Below, piece by piece: positions 9,103-17,654 of a DNA stretch of 64,000 bases; positions within the stretch are counted from its first letter, which is position 1; each line of letters opens with the position of its first letter. The stretch is from Achromobacter seleniivolatilans. Its GTDB lineage: Bacteria > Pseudomonadota > Gammaproteobacteria > Burkholderiales > Burkholderiaceae_B. The translations under genes and the position numbers were made by a program. Under the pieces are notes generated by a model. It searched no databases. It had not been told where the DNA came from and saw only the letters and a list, made by a program, of their open reading frames with translations. Where the stretch lies: assembly GCF_030864005.1 (NCBI RefSeq), contig NZ_CP132976.1:4774001-4838000 (forward strand). Direction: 5' to 3'.

Positions 9103-10176
9103 ATGAAACTGATCCTGGAACGCCGCACCGAGCCCAGCCGCATGGCACTGGCCTTGGCCCCGATCGCGGCCATCCTCTTTACGCTGGCCGTGTGCACCTT
9201 GCTGGTGGCCTGGGCCGGGGCGCCCGTGGGCCGCACTTACGCGCTGCTATTTGAAGGCGCCTTTGGTTCACGCTTTGCCTTATCCGAAACACTGACCCGC
9301 GCCACGCCGCTGATGCTCACGGGCCTGGCCTGTGCCGTGGCGTTCCGCGCGCGCTTCTACAACATCGGCGCCGAAGGGCAGCTGTACCTGGGCGCGCTTG
9401 CCGCCGTCGCCGTGGGCGGCCTGCACGACGGCACGGGGTTCGATCTGCCTTTGCCGGTGCTGTTCGCCGGCATGATGCTGGCCGCCGCATTGGCGGGCGC
9501 CTTGCTGTTGCTGATCCCTGCGCTGCTGAAAACGCGTCTGGGCGTGGATGAAGTCGTGACCACCTTACTCGGCAACTTCATCGTGCTGCTATTCGTGTCC
9601 ATGATGCTGGACGGCCCGATGAAAGACCCGATGGCCATGGGCTGGCCGCAGTCGGTGGCGCTCAACGGCGACCTGGAACTGGGCAAACTGATTGAACGCA
9701 CACGCGCCCACACCGGGCTGCTGTGGGCGGGCGGCCTGGCGCTGGGCCTGTGGCTCTTGAACCGCTACACCGTCTTCGGCTTCCAGATGCGCGCCGTGGG
9801 CGCCAATGCGCACGCCTCGCGCTTTCTGGGATTGCCGGTGAACCGCGTCATGCTGGGCACTGCCATGCTGTCCGGCGCGCTGGCAGGATTGGCTGGCGCT
9901 ATTGAAGTGGCGGGCCGCACCGGCTACGTCACACTGGATATGTCACCCGGCTATGGCTACACAGGTGTCGTCGTCGCGATGCTGGCCGGCCTGCATCCGC
10001 TGGGCGTGGTCGTGGCCAGTATCTTCGTGGCGGGCATGCTGGTCGGCGCGGACAGCATGAGCCGCGCTATCGCAGTGCCTAACTACATTGCCGACGTCAT
10101 TGTCGCCACCTCGTTGCTTGCCATGCTGGTCGCGACGCTATTTGCGCAGTATCGCCTGCGCCGCAACCGGGCCTGA
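9103..10176 (+). CDS. Nucleoside-type ABC transporter permease 1
   Basis: 357 residues, hydrophobic, about ten membrane segments. The region LTGLACAVAFRARFYNIGAEGQLYLGALAA is the BPD_transp_2 motif seen in YufP/NupB-type permeases, and FGFQMRAVGANAHASRFLGLPV is the coupling region facing the ATPase. It lies 49 bases after the ATPase gene and 10 bases before the second permease. Together the two permeases form the inner-membrane channel of the BMP transporter. Confidence 0.93.
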   Translation: MKLILERRTEPSRMALALAPIAAILFTLAVCTLLVAWAGAPVGRTYALLFEGAFGSRFALSETLTRATPLMLTGLACAVAFRARFYNIGAEGQLYLGALAAVAVGGLHDGTGFDLPLPVLFAGMMLAAALAGALLLLIPALLKTRLGVDEVVTTLLGNFIVLLFVSMMLDGPMKDPMAMGWPQSVALNGDLELGKLIERTRAHTGLLWAGGLALGLWLLNRYTVFGFQMRAVGANAHASRFLGLPVNRVMLGTAMLSGALAGLAGAIEVAGRTGYVTLDMSPGYGYTGVVVAMLAGLHPLGVVVASIFVAGMLVGADSMSRAIAVPNYIADVIVATSLLAMLVATLFAQYRLRRNRA

Positions 10177-10186
10177 GGAGCACGCC

Positions 10187-11137
10187 ATGGAATGGATGGA
10201 TCTACTGAGTTCCTCGGCCTTCTGGGTGGCTGTGCTGCGCCTGGCCACGCCGTTGATTCTGGGCACGCTAGGCGTGCTGCTGTGCGAACGCGCCGGTGTG
10301 CTGAACCTGGGTATCGAAGGCATCATGGCCGCCGGCGCCTTCACCGGCTGGCTGGTCGTTTACCTGGGCGCGCCGTTGTATGTCGGCGTGCTGGCCGCAG
10401 CGCTGGCCGGCGCCGTGTTCGGTCTGCTGCATGCCGTGCTGACGGTGCCGCTGGGCCTGTCGCAACACGTCTCGGGCCTGGGCGTAACCCTGCTTGCGAC
10501 CAGCCTCTCTTACTTCGCCTATCGCGTCACATTTCCCAGCGTAAACACGCCGCCCACCATCACCCCGTTTGCCGAGATGAAATTCCTGGACGGTATTCCG
10601 ATCATCGGTCCGGTACTGGCCGGACAGACACCGATGACGCTGATCGCGCTGGCCGCCGTACCGATTCTGGCCTGGGTGCTGAACCGCACGCCGGTAGGTC
10701 TGGCCATCCGCATGGTGGGCGAAAACCCAGCCGCAGCGGAAGGGCAGGGATTATCGGTCACGTGGCTGCGCATGGGCGCCATCGTGGCCGGTTCCGCGCT
10801 GATGGGCGTGGCCGGCAGCTTCCTGACGCTGGCCGCGTTCAACGCCTTCTTCTTCAATATGGTGAACGGCCGCGGCTGGGTCTGCGTGGCGCTGGTCGTG
10901 TTCGCGTCGTGGCGGCCCGGCAAGGCGTTGCTGGGCGCGTTGATCTTCGCCTTCTTCGATGCGCTACAACTACGTATGCAGCAAGGCGGTGTCGCCTTGC
11001 CCGGCCTGCCTGAATTGCCATATCAGGTTTACCTGATGCTGCCCTACATCCTGTCCATCCTGGCCCTGGTAGTGATGGCGCGCCGCGCCGCCTACCCGCA
11101 GGCCCTGATGAAGCCCTACCGCAAGGGCGAACGTTGA
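10187..11137 (+). CDS. Nucleoside-type ABC transporter permease 2
   Basis: 316 residues from the ATG at 10187, preceded by GAGGAG; earlier in-frame starts would overlap the first permease gene. Hydrophobic throughout, with LLCERAGVLNLGIEGIMAAGAFTGWL, the conserved BPD_transp_2 segment, and TPVGLAIRMVGENPAAAEGQG as coupling region. It is the YufQ/NupC-like partner of the previous permease. The next gene starts 21 bases downstream. Confidence 0.93.
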   Translation: MEWMDLLSSSAFWVAVLRLATPLILGTLGVLLCERAGVLNLGIEGIMAAGAFTGWLVVYLGAPLYVGVLAAALAGAVFGLLHAVLTVPLGLSQHVSGLGVTLLATSLSYFAYRVTFPSVNTPPTITPFAEMKFLDGIPIIGPVLAGQTPMTLIALAAVPILAWVLNRTPVGLAIRMVGENPAAAEGQGLSVTWLRMGAIVAGSALMGVAGSFLTLAAFNAFFFNMVNGRGWVCVALVVFASWRPGKALLGALIFAFFDALQLRMQQGGVALPGLPELPYQVYLMLPYILSILALVVMARRAAYPQALMKPYRKGER

Positions 11138-11158
11138 ACTTCAAGGCTGCTTAAGAAC

Positions 11159-12439
11159 ATGCTCGATCTGATCATCAAGAATTGCACGCTGCCCGACGGC
11201 CGCAAGAACATCGACATCGGTGTGGCCCAAGGCCGCATCACCGCGATGGAGCCCGCGCTGAAAGCCGAAGCTGGCCAGACGGTGGACGCCGCCGGACAGC
11301 TCGTGACCTCGCCCTTTGTGGATGCGCACTTCCACATGGACTCGACCCTGTCTTTTGGCCTGCCGCGCGTGAACCAATCCGGCACCTTGCTGGAAGGGAT
11401 TGCGCTGTGGGGCGAACTCAAGCCGCTGTTGACTCAGGAAGCCCTGGTCGAACGCGCATTGGCCTATTGCGACTGGGCGGTGGCGCGCGGTCTGCTTGCG
11501 ATCCGCTCACACGTGGACGTCTGTGATCCGCGCCTGCTCGCCACCGAAGCGCTGCTGCATGTGCGTGAAAAGGTCAAACCGTATCTGGACCTGCAACTGG
11601 TGGCGTTCCCCCAGGATGGCGTGCTGCGTGCGCCGGGCGCGCTGGACAATCTGAAGCGCGCGCTTGATATGGGCGTGGACGTGGTGGGCGGCATTCCGCA
11701 CTTTGAACGCACCATGCAGGACGGCGCCGAATCCGTGCGCATTCTGTGTGAGCTGGCCGCCGAACGCGGCTTGCGCGTGGACATGCACTGCGATGAAAGC
11801 GATGACCCGATGTCGCGCCATATCGAGACGTTGGCCTATCACACGCAACGCCTGGGTCTGCAAGGGCGCGTCACGGGTTCGCACCTGACGTCCATGCACT
11901 CGATGGACAATTACTACGTGTCCAAGCTGATCCCGCTGATCCGCGAAGCCGGCGTGTCGGCAATTGCCAATCCGCTGATCAACATCACGCTGCAAGGCCG
12001 CCACGACACCTATCCGAAGCGCCGCGGCATGACGCGCGTGCCTGAATTGCTGGCGGCCGGCGTGCCGGTGGCCTTCGGCCATGACTGCGTGATGGACCCC
12101 TGGTACAGCCTGGGTTCCGGCGACATGCTGGAAGTGGCGCACATGGGCCTGCATGTGGGCCAGATGACGGGGCAGGAAGCCATGCGCGCCTGTTTTGAAG
12201 CCGTGACGGTCACGCCCGCGAAGATCCTGGGTCTGGACGAAACGGGTCTTGCGGTTGGCAAGCGCGCCGACATGGTGCTGCTGCAAGCCCGTGATCCGGT
12301 CGAAGCGCTGCGTCTGCGCGCCACCCGCCTGATGGTGCTGCGCGCCGGCAACGTGGTCGCCACCACGCCGCCCGCTACCGCCACCTTGAACCTGCCGGGC
12401 CGTCCTGGCCAGGTCAGCTTTCAGACACCGGCCCGCTGA
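11159..12439 (+). CDS. codA: Cytosine deaminase-like amidohydrolase
   Basis: 426 residues, the same length as E. coli CodA, and colinear with it along the chain. Metal and active-site elements are all present: HFHMDST (HxH pair), SGTLLEGIALWGE, the HVDV and DLQLVAFPQDG stretches, HCDESDD, RVTGSHLTSMHS, NPLINITLQGRHDTYPKRRG and FGHDCVMDPWYSLG with the catalytic Asp. Cytosolic enzyme that would deaminate cytosine or a related cyclic amidine. As last gene behind a BMP transporter it suggests nucleobase salvage. Its 3' end overlaps the convergent RidA gene by 26 bases. Exact substrate is uncertain. Confidence 0.82.
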   Translation: MLDLIIKNCTLPDGRKNIDIGVAQGRITAMEPALKAEAGQTVDAAGQLVTSPFVDAHFHMDSTLSFGLPRVNQSGTLLEGIALWGELKPLLTQEALVERALAYCDWAVARGLLAIRSHVDVCDPRLLATEALLHVREKVKPYLDLQLVAFPQDGVLRAPGALDNLKRALDMGVDVVGGIPHFERTMQDGAESVRILCELAAERGLRVDMHCDESDDPMSRHIETLAYHTQRLGLQGRVTGSHLTSMHSMDNYYVSKLIPLIREAGVSAIANPLINITLQGRHDTYPKRRGMTRVPELLAAGVPVAFGHDCVMDPWYSLGSGDMLEVAHMGLHVGQMTGQEAMRACFEAVTVTPAKILGLDETGLAVGKRADMVLLQARDPVEALRLRATRLMVLRAGNVVATTPPATATLNLPGRPGQVSFQTPAR

Positions 12440-12800
12440 CATACCCCGGCCGCTTGGCGGCCGTCACAATGATCTCCACCAGCAGCTCCGGCGCGGCCAG
12501 CTTGGCCTCGCAGGTAGCGCGGGTGGGCATCGCATCGGGCAACGCCCACTCGGCCCACACGGCGTTCATGCCGGCAAAATCGCGGTCGATGTCCGCCAGC
12601 CAGATCTGCACGGACAACAGGCGCGACTTATCCGTGCCCGCCGCAGCCAGATAGCCGTCAATCTTCGTCAAGGCGTCGCGCGTCTGCGCGGTGATGCCGC
12701 CAGCCGCCGCCGAGGTCACGCCCGCCACATACACGGTGTCGCCATGGATCACGATGCGGCTCAGGCGCGCGTTGGTGTCTTTGCGCACGATATCGGTCAT
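12414..12800 (-). CDS. RidA family reactive imine deaminase
   Basis: 128 residues, full length for the RidA/YjgF/UK114 family. The conserved arginine and glutamate are in TRATCEAKLAAPELLVEI, and DTVYVAGVTS and the VQIWLADIDRDFAGMNAVW helix fit the fold. RidA proteins hydrolyse reactive 2-imino acids made by amino-acid oxidation or dehydration. It is the last gene of cassette A and its ATG overlaps the stop of the upstream DadA-like gene (ATGA), which ties it to an imine-forming oxidase. Confidence 0.9.
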   Translation of the reverse strand: MTDIVRKDTNARLSRIVIHGDTVYVAGVTSAAAGGITAQTRDALTKIDGYLAAAGTDKSRLLSVQIWLADIDRDFAGMNAVWAEWALPDAMPTRATCEAKLAAPELLVEIIVTAAKRPGYVSGPVSES

Positions 12801-13960
12801 TGTTCTTGCTCCTTTGTGGTTGGGCTGGACGCCGGTCCGGCATCCGAAAAACGTTCAATCCGAAAGGGCGCGATCGGCATATCGGTCGCGCCGGTGGTAA
12901 TCAGGTCCGCCATGATGCGGCCGACGATCGGCCCCAGTTCAAAACCATGCGCTGAAAAGCCGAAGGCATGAAAGGCGGTCTCGTGCCGGCTGCTGCGGCC
13001 GATGACGGGTATCTCGTCCGGCATGGCGGCTTCAATGCCCGCCCAGCCGCGATTCACGATTGCTCCGCGCATGTGCGGAAACAGGTCACAGACTGTGCGC
13101 GCGCCATCGGCCAGTGAACGGAAATCCAGCTCGGTCCATTCCGCATCGCGATCCACCCAGGCGCGCCGTCCGCCGCCGATCAGCACCGTGCCGTTCGTGC
13201 GCTGCTTGAACGACAGGGCGCGGCCCGTTCCCAACACCACGGCGTCCAGGAAATGATCCATGCGCAGGGTCACGAGCATCATGGGGCTGATGGCCGTCAA
13301 GGGCACCGGTTCGCCCCACTGCGCCGCGATACGGTCGGCCCAGGCGCCTGCGCAGTTCAATATCTTGGGCGCGGTGTAGACGCCAGCATCGGTCTCCACT
13401 CGCCATTGGCCATCATGATGCGTCACGTTGCCCACCCGCACGCCCTCTAGAAATCGCGCTCCCAGACTGGCGGCTTTCATGCGGAAGGCCAGTGTGGTGC
13501 GATAGGGATCAGCGGCCGCATCCTCACGTGCAATCAAACCGCCCTGAACAGTGGGCGCGAGTGCGGGAATCATGTCCAGCAGGTCTTCACGGCTTATCCA
13601 CTGCTCGTGCGTGTAGCCATGATCGGTCATGGTTTGCAAGCGCGTGCGCAAGGCGGCCACATCGGTCTCGTTCTCCGCCACGCGCACCTGACCGTGCTGC
13701 TCAAAGCCGCAATCATCATCGACCAGCTCGGCGATGCGATACCAGAGTTCACGCGAGGCGAGCGCCAGCGGCACCTCGGCCAAGTGCCGCGCCAGCGTAC
13801 GCACACCGCCTGCATTGACGCCGGACGCATGCCGGCCCACGTAGTTCTTTTCGATCACCAGCGCCCGCACGCCGGCGCGAGCCAGATGCAAGGCCGCGGA
13901 ACTGCCGTGCAGCCCGCCGCCGACGATGATGACTTCCGCTGACCGCGATGCTTCGGTCAT
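12797..13960 (-). CDS. DadA-like FAD-dependent amine/amino-acid oxidoreductase (cassette A, second copy)
   Basis: 387 residues with an N-terminal FAD-binding GGGLHG (14-19) followed by a glutamate in VIEKNYVG, and a DAO-type fold: ASGVNAGGVRTLARH, NCAGAWADRIAAQWGEPVP and the C-terminal HAFGFSAHGFELGPIVGRIMADL. It resembles the beta subunits of opine and D-hydroxyproline dehydrogenases. Likely oxidises a C-N bond of an imported amino compound to an imine. It starts 4 bases after the HcnB-like gene and is coupled to RidA. Cassette A has two such genes; this one is closer in motifs to the single cassette B copy (both have ASGVN.GGVR). Confidence 0.88.
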   Translation of the reverse strand: MTEASRSAEVIIVGGGLHGSSAALHLARAGVRALVIEKNYVGRHASGVNAGGVRTLARHLAEVPLALASRELWYRIAELVDDDCGFEQHGQVRVAENETDVAALRTRLQTMTDHGYTHEQWISREDLLDMIPALAPTVQGGLIAREDAAADPYRTTLAFRMKAASLGARFLEGVRVGNVTHHDGQWRVETDAGVYTAPKILNCAGAWADRIAAQWGEPVPLTAISPMMLVTLRMDHFLDAVVLGTGRALSFKQRTNGTVLIGGGRRAWVDRDAEWTELDFRSLADGARTVCDLFPHMRGAIVNRGWAGIEAAMPDEIPVIGRSSRHETAFHAFGFSAHGFELGPIVGRIMADLITTGATDMPIAPFRIERFSDAGPASSPTTKEQEQ

Positions 13961-13964
13961 GGCG

Positions 13965-15407
13965 CTATTTTTTCAGACGCACAACGGCTTGGCGGGAATC
14001 GTCGGTTTGCGGCAGCGACGCCAGCTCCCCCAACGTCAGCGGCTTGGTCGGAAAGCGCAGCCGGTAGTAGCCGACTTCCTGCGTCGGCACGCCGCGCTCT
14101 TCCGCGATGATCTCCGCCACCGTCAACCCGCAGAAACGCCCCTGGCACGGCCCCATGCCGCAACGCAGAAACGCTTTCATCTGGTTCGGGCCGCTGCACC
14201 CCAGTTTGACCGTATCCCGCACCTGGGCCGCGGTCACTTCTTCGCAGCGGCACACAATGGTGTCACCCGTCGGGCGCCTGAAGGCCTCTGGCGCCTTGTA
14301 CAGCGCGTCGAAGAACTCACGGCCGCGTACGGCGCGGGCCAGTGCGTCGCGGGGCGCCACGGCCTCGGTATCGCGTTTAACGGCATCGATGCGCCCAAGC
14401 AGATGCGCCGCCTGCAAGGCCGCCAGGCGGCCGCGATTCTCCGCCGCCAGCGCGCCAGCAATACCCGCGCCGTCTCCGGCCATGCCTATGCCCTCGACCG
14501 ACGTCAGGCCCCATTCATCGACCTGCGGTTCCCAACAGTCCAGCGCATCGTTCCAGCGATGCTCCACGCCCACGGCGCGCGACAGGTTCACATTGGGCAC
14601 CACGCCTTGATGCAGCATCAACTGATCAGCCTGTAAGGTCTTGGTCTCACCACCTGCGGTGTAGCGCAAGCTTTGCAGCTTTCCATCGCCCAGCGCCTCA
14701 AGCGCGGTCACCCCTTTCACAATGGGTATTGCCGCCTTCACCGCACGCAGCAGTTTCAGCCCCTTGCCCAGATAGGGTGATCTCAAAAACCCCCAGATCT
14801 TCGGCAGCGCCTGGCTCAGACGGCCGGGCGGCGTGGTCTCCAGCAGGGCGTCGATCTTGACGCCCGCGTTCAGGTATTGCCAGGCCACCAGATACAACAG
14901 CGGACCGCTGCCAGCCAGCACCGTGCGATCAGCGGGCACCACGCCTGCGGACTTCAACAGAATCTGCGCGGCCCCGGCGGTGATGACCCCAGGCAAGGTC
15001 CAGCCCGGAATCGGGAAGGGACGTTCCTGCGCACCGGTTGCCAGCAGCAGCCGGCGCGCATGCACGATGCGCGCTTCGCCCGCCACCGAGTACGCGACCT
15101 CAAAGCCCTGTTCCGGATAAGGCGCGGTGTGCTCGGCAACGGCCCAGACCGTCGCGCCGGGCACATAACGCGCGCCTGACTGCTGGAATGGCTCCACCAA
15201 AGACGCGCCGTGCCAATAGTCTTCGCCAAGAATGCCGCGGTCCGTGACCGGCGTTGTCGTAATGGCGCGATAGATCTGGCCGCCCGGCGCAGCCTGCTCA
15301 TCCAGCAGAACCGTATCGACGCCCAGTTTTGCGGCCAGCGTTGCCGCCGCCAATCCCGCCGGACCTGCGCCCACCACGAGCAAATCGCATTGCGTTGTAT
15401 CGATCAT
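13965..15407 (-). CDS. HcnB/OoxA-like NAD(P)/FAD oxidoreductase subunit with BFD-type Fe-S domain (cassette A)
   Basis: 480 residues. GAGPAG at 13-18 starts a pyridine-nucleotide-disulfide oxidoreductase fold, with LLLATGAQERPFPIPGW and GMAGDGAGIAGALAAE as second FAD/NAD motifs. The last ~100 residues are a BFD-like [2Fe-2S] module: CRCEEVT, then GMGPCQGRFC. This architecture is the alpha subunit in hydrogen cyanide synthase HcnB, octopine/nopaline oxidase and D-hydroxyproline dehydrogenase. It probably passes electrons from the DadA-like subunit. Its ATG overlaps the stop of the small 2Fe-2S gene. Confidence 0.9.
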   Translation of the reverse strand: MIDTTQCDLLVVGAGPAGLAAATLAAKLGVDTVLLDEQAAPGGQIYRAITTTPVTDRGILGEDYWHGASLVEPFQQSGARYVPGATVWAVAEHTAPYPEQGFEVAYSVAGEARIVHARRLLLATGAQERPFPIPGWTLPGVITAGAAQILLKSAGVVPADRTVLAGSGPLLYLVAWQYLNAGVKIDALLETTPPGRLSQALPKIWGFLRSPYLGKGLKLLRAVKAAIPIVKGVTALEALGDGKLQSLRYTAGGETKTLQADQLMLHQGVVPNVNLSRAVGVEHRWNDALDCWEPQVDEWGLTSVEGIGMAGDGAGIAGALAAENRGRLAALQAAHLLGRIDAVKRDTEAVAPRDALARAVRGREFFDALYKAPEAFRRPTGDTIVCRCEEVTAAQVRDTVKLGCSGPNQMKAFLRCGMGPCQGRFCGLTVAEIIAEERGVPTQEVGYYRLRFPTKPLTLGELASLPQTDDSRQAVVRLKK

Positions 15408-15712
15408 GCCTGCACCTTGCGTGCGCCCAGCTGGCGCTCGATCTTCATGCCTTCGCGCACGGCCGTCATGCAGCCCTGCTGGTTTGCCTGGCCATCAATG
15501 GTGACCAGGCAGTCGTAGCAGACACCCATCATGCAATAGGGCCCGCGCGGCACCTCATTGACTGCCGTGTCGCGACAGGCCTGCACGCCGCCGGCAAATA
15601 GCGCCGCCGCCACGCTGTCGCCTTGCCGGCACTGCAATTCAGCCCCGTTGACCGTTACGCGCACGGGCGCGCTTTGCGTCTGCCGTTGCGCTTCGTCAAG
15701 CCGCTTGAACAT
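15404..15712 (-). CDS. HcnA-like 2Fe-2S ferredoxin subunit (cassette A)
   Basis: 102 residues from the ATG at 15712, which has GGAGG just upstream; the longer frame to 15766 lies inside the preceding gene. A fer2-type protein with cysteines in the pattern C-x4-C-x2-C-x12-C (CMMGVCYDC then QQGC), as in HcnA and the gamma subunits of opine-type dehydrogenases. It shuttles electrons in the membrane-associated or cytosolic dehydrogenase complex. It overlaps the upstream DadA-like gene by 17 bases and the downstream HcnB-like gene by 4, so all three are tightly coupled. Confidence 0.9.
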   Translation of the reverse strand: MFKRLDEAQRQTQSAPVRVTVNGAELQCRQGDSVAAALFAGGVQACRDTAVNEVPRGPYCMMGVCYDCLVTIDGQANQQGCMTAVREGMKIERQLGARKVQA

Positions 15713-16853
15713 GGAACCTCCGGGTCGAGAAAGGCGCCATGTCGTCGGCCAGCTGGCCTGCAACAATCATGGGCGCCAGATTGAGCGCATGTGCGGCGGC
15801 CAACGTCACGCCGCTATGACAGGTGGCAACAAAAGCACCCGGGCACGTTTCGGATTGCTGATAAATCGGAAAACCGTCTTTGGACATGACACGCAGCGCT
15901 GCCCAGCTGCGCACGACGCGCACGTCCCGCAACGCAGGCAAGGTGCGCACGGCGCGGTCCGCCAGGGTGCCCAGAATCGGCAGGCCCACATGGCTGTCCA
16001 CATATCCCGCTTCTTCTTGCGAGTCACCGATCAGCCACGTGCCTTCATCGGTCTGGCGCAAGGTGGACAGCGGCGTTTCCAGCATGCGGCGCGTGCGTTC
16101 CAGCACCACGATCTGGCCGCGTTGCGGCCGCACCGGCACGTCCAGGCCCACCTGCGTGCCCAGATCTTTGTTCGACAGGCCCGATGCCAGCACCACCTTG
16201 TGTGCGCGCACCGTGCCCGCAGGGGTAGCGATCTCGAACACGCCATCACGCTGACGGATACTTTGCGCGGGACGGCGCGGCAAGTAATCCACAACCCGCT
16301 GTGCAAAACTCATGTGCAGCGCGCGCAGCAGTTTCAGCGGATTGGCAATGCCATCTACCGGCGTCCACGTTGCGCCGCGCACCTCGGGACCAATGCCCGG
16401 CACCAGATCCGCGACCTCGGCGCGGTCCAGCATTTTCCAGTCGTATTGCGCCATGCCGGGCTGGGCCAGCAAGGTCTTCATGAACGTGGCGCGGGCCTGC
16501 ATTTCTTCGTCGCTCAACAGCACATGCAGGCCACCGCGTTGTTCCAGATGCACGTCCACGCCCGTCTCTTCCAGCAGCTGCGCAGCCAGTGTCGGCCAGC
16601 CTGCGGCCGACGTCATGGTCCACACACCGTAGCGCGGCAAACCCATTCCCTTGCTCTGCACCCACACCAGTCCGAAGTTGCCGCGTGACGCGCGATACGC
16701 CACGTCGCCTTCGTCCAGCACGGCCACGTGGTCCAGCTCGCGCCGCAGGCCATAGGCAATGGCAGATCCGACCAGCCCGCCGCCGATTACCGCAGCGTCA
16801 TAGATGCCGCGATGCACGGGCGCGCGCGTCGCCTGTTCTTTCTCGTCCGTCAT
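15696..16853 (-). CDS. HcnC/DadA-like FAD-dependent oxidoreductase (cassette A, first copy)
   Basis: 385 residues with FAD-binding GGGLVG at 24-29 and DAO-type motifs (RASRGNFGLVWVQSKGMGLP, VLASGLSNKDLGTQVGLDVP, ending TCHSGVTLAAAHALNLAPMI). It is the most likely catalytic beta subunit of the HcnABC-like complex because it is coupled to the 2Fe-2S gene. The sequence differs clearly from the other DadA-like protein of the cassette (no GGVR motif), so the two may act on different substrates or successive steps. Its ATG overlaps the permease stop by one base (TAATG). Confidence 0.88.
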   Translation of the reverse strand: MTDEKEQATRAPVHRGIYDAAVIGGGLVGSAIAYGLRRELDHVAVLDEGDVAYRASRGNFGLVWVQSKGMGLPRYGVWTMTSAAGWPTLAAQLLEETGVDVHLEQRGGLHVLLSDEEMQARATFMKTLLAQPGMAQYDWKMLDRAEVADLVPGIGPEVRGATWTPVDGIANPLKLLRALHMSFAQRVVDYLPRRPAQSIRQRDGVFEIATPAGTVRAHKVVLASGLSNKDLGTQVGLDVPVRPQRGQIVVLERTRRMLETPLSTLRQTDEGTWLIGDSQEEAGYVDSHVGLPILGTLADRAVRTLPALRDVRVVRSWAALRVMSKDGFPIYQQSETCPGAFVATCHSGVTLAAAHALNLAPMIVAGQLADDMAPFSTRRFHVQAA

Positions 16854-17653
16854 TAGCGTCCCTTTCCTACAAACAACTTTTCCAGACCGACCACACGGTC
16901 AAGGATGAATATGGCGATGATCGTCACGTAGATCAGCACGGCCGACACAGCGGTCACGAGCGGGTCGATGGTGTCTTCGATGTGCAGAAAGATGCGCACG
17001 GGCAACGTCGTCGTGGAAGGCGACGCGATGAAGATCGACATGGTCAGTTCATCGAAACTGGTGATGAACGCAATCACCCATCCACTGACCACCCCCGGCA
17101 GCAGCAAGGGCAACACCACGCGGCGAAACGCCGTCCAGTTGGAAGCGCCGAGCGACTGCGCAGCCCGTTCCAGCGCGGGATCGATGCCTGTGGCTGACGC
17201 CAGCACCAGGCGCAGTGCATAGGGCATGACCAGGATCACGTGCGCCACCACAAGCCCCACATACGTGCCAGCCAGATTCACCGTAGTAAAAAACTTCAGG
17301 AAGGCCAGGCCCAGCACCACATGCGGAATCATCAGCGGCGATAGAAAGAACGCCACCAGCGCCTCACGCCCTCGGAAGCGATTGCGGGCCAGCGCCAGCG
17401 CGCTAGGCACGGCCAGCACAATCGCCAAGCTGGCCGACAAGGTACCCAGCCCCAGGCTGAACCAAAACGCTTCGACAAATCTCGGGTTGTCCAAAATGGC
17501 CCGGAACCATCGCAGGGACAAGCCATTGGTAGGCAGCGAAATAAAGCCTTCGGACGTGAATGCCACCGCGCACACCATGACGATGGGCGCCAGAATGAAC
17601 AGAATAAATAGCGTGTGAAACAGTATGCCGATGGGACCGTTTTTGAATTGCAT
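16853..17653 (-). CDS. PotC-like ABC transporter permease (cassette A)
   Basis: 266 residues from the ATG at 17653, preceded by GGAGG; an upstream in-frame start would lie in the previous gene. About six membrane segments and the coupling motif EEAAQSLGAS-like ERAAQSLGASNWTAFRRVVLPLLLPG. Together with the gene before it, it forms the inner-membrane channel of a spermidine/putrescine-type importer. PotBC-like permeases also import opines, amino acids and thiamine, so the substrate cannot be read from the family. Confidence 0.92.
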   Translation of the reverse strand: MQFKNGPIGILFHTLFILFILAPIVMVCAVAFTSEGFISLPTNGLSLRWFRAILDNPRFVEAFWFSLGLGTLSASLAIVLAVPSALALARNRFRGREALVAFFLSPLMIPHVVLGLAFLKFFTTVNLAGTYVGLVVAHVILVMPYALRLVLASATGIDPALERAAQSLGASNWTAFRRVVLPLLLPGVVSGWVIAFITSFDELTMSIFIASPSTTTLPVRIFLHIEDTIDPLVTAVSAVLIYVTIIAIFILDRVVGLEKLFVGKGR

Positions 17654-17654
17654 G

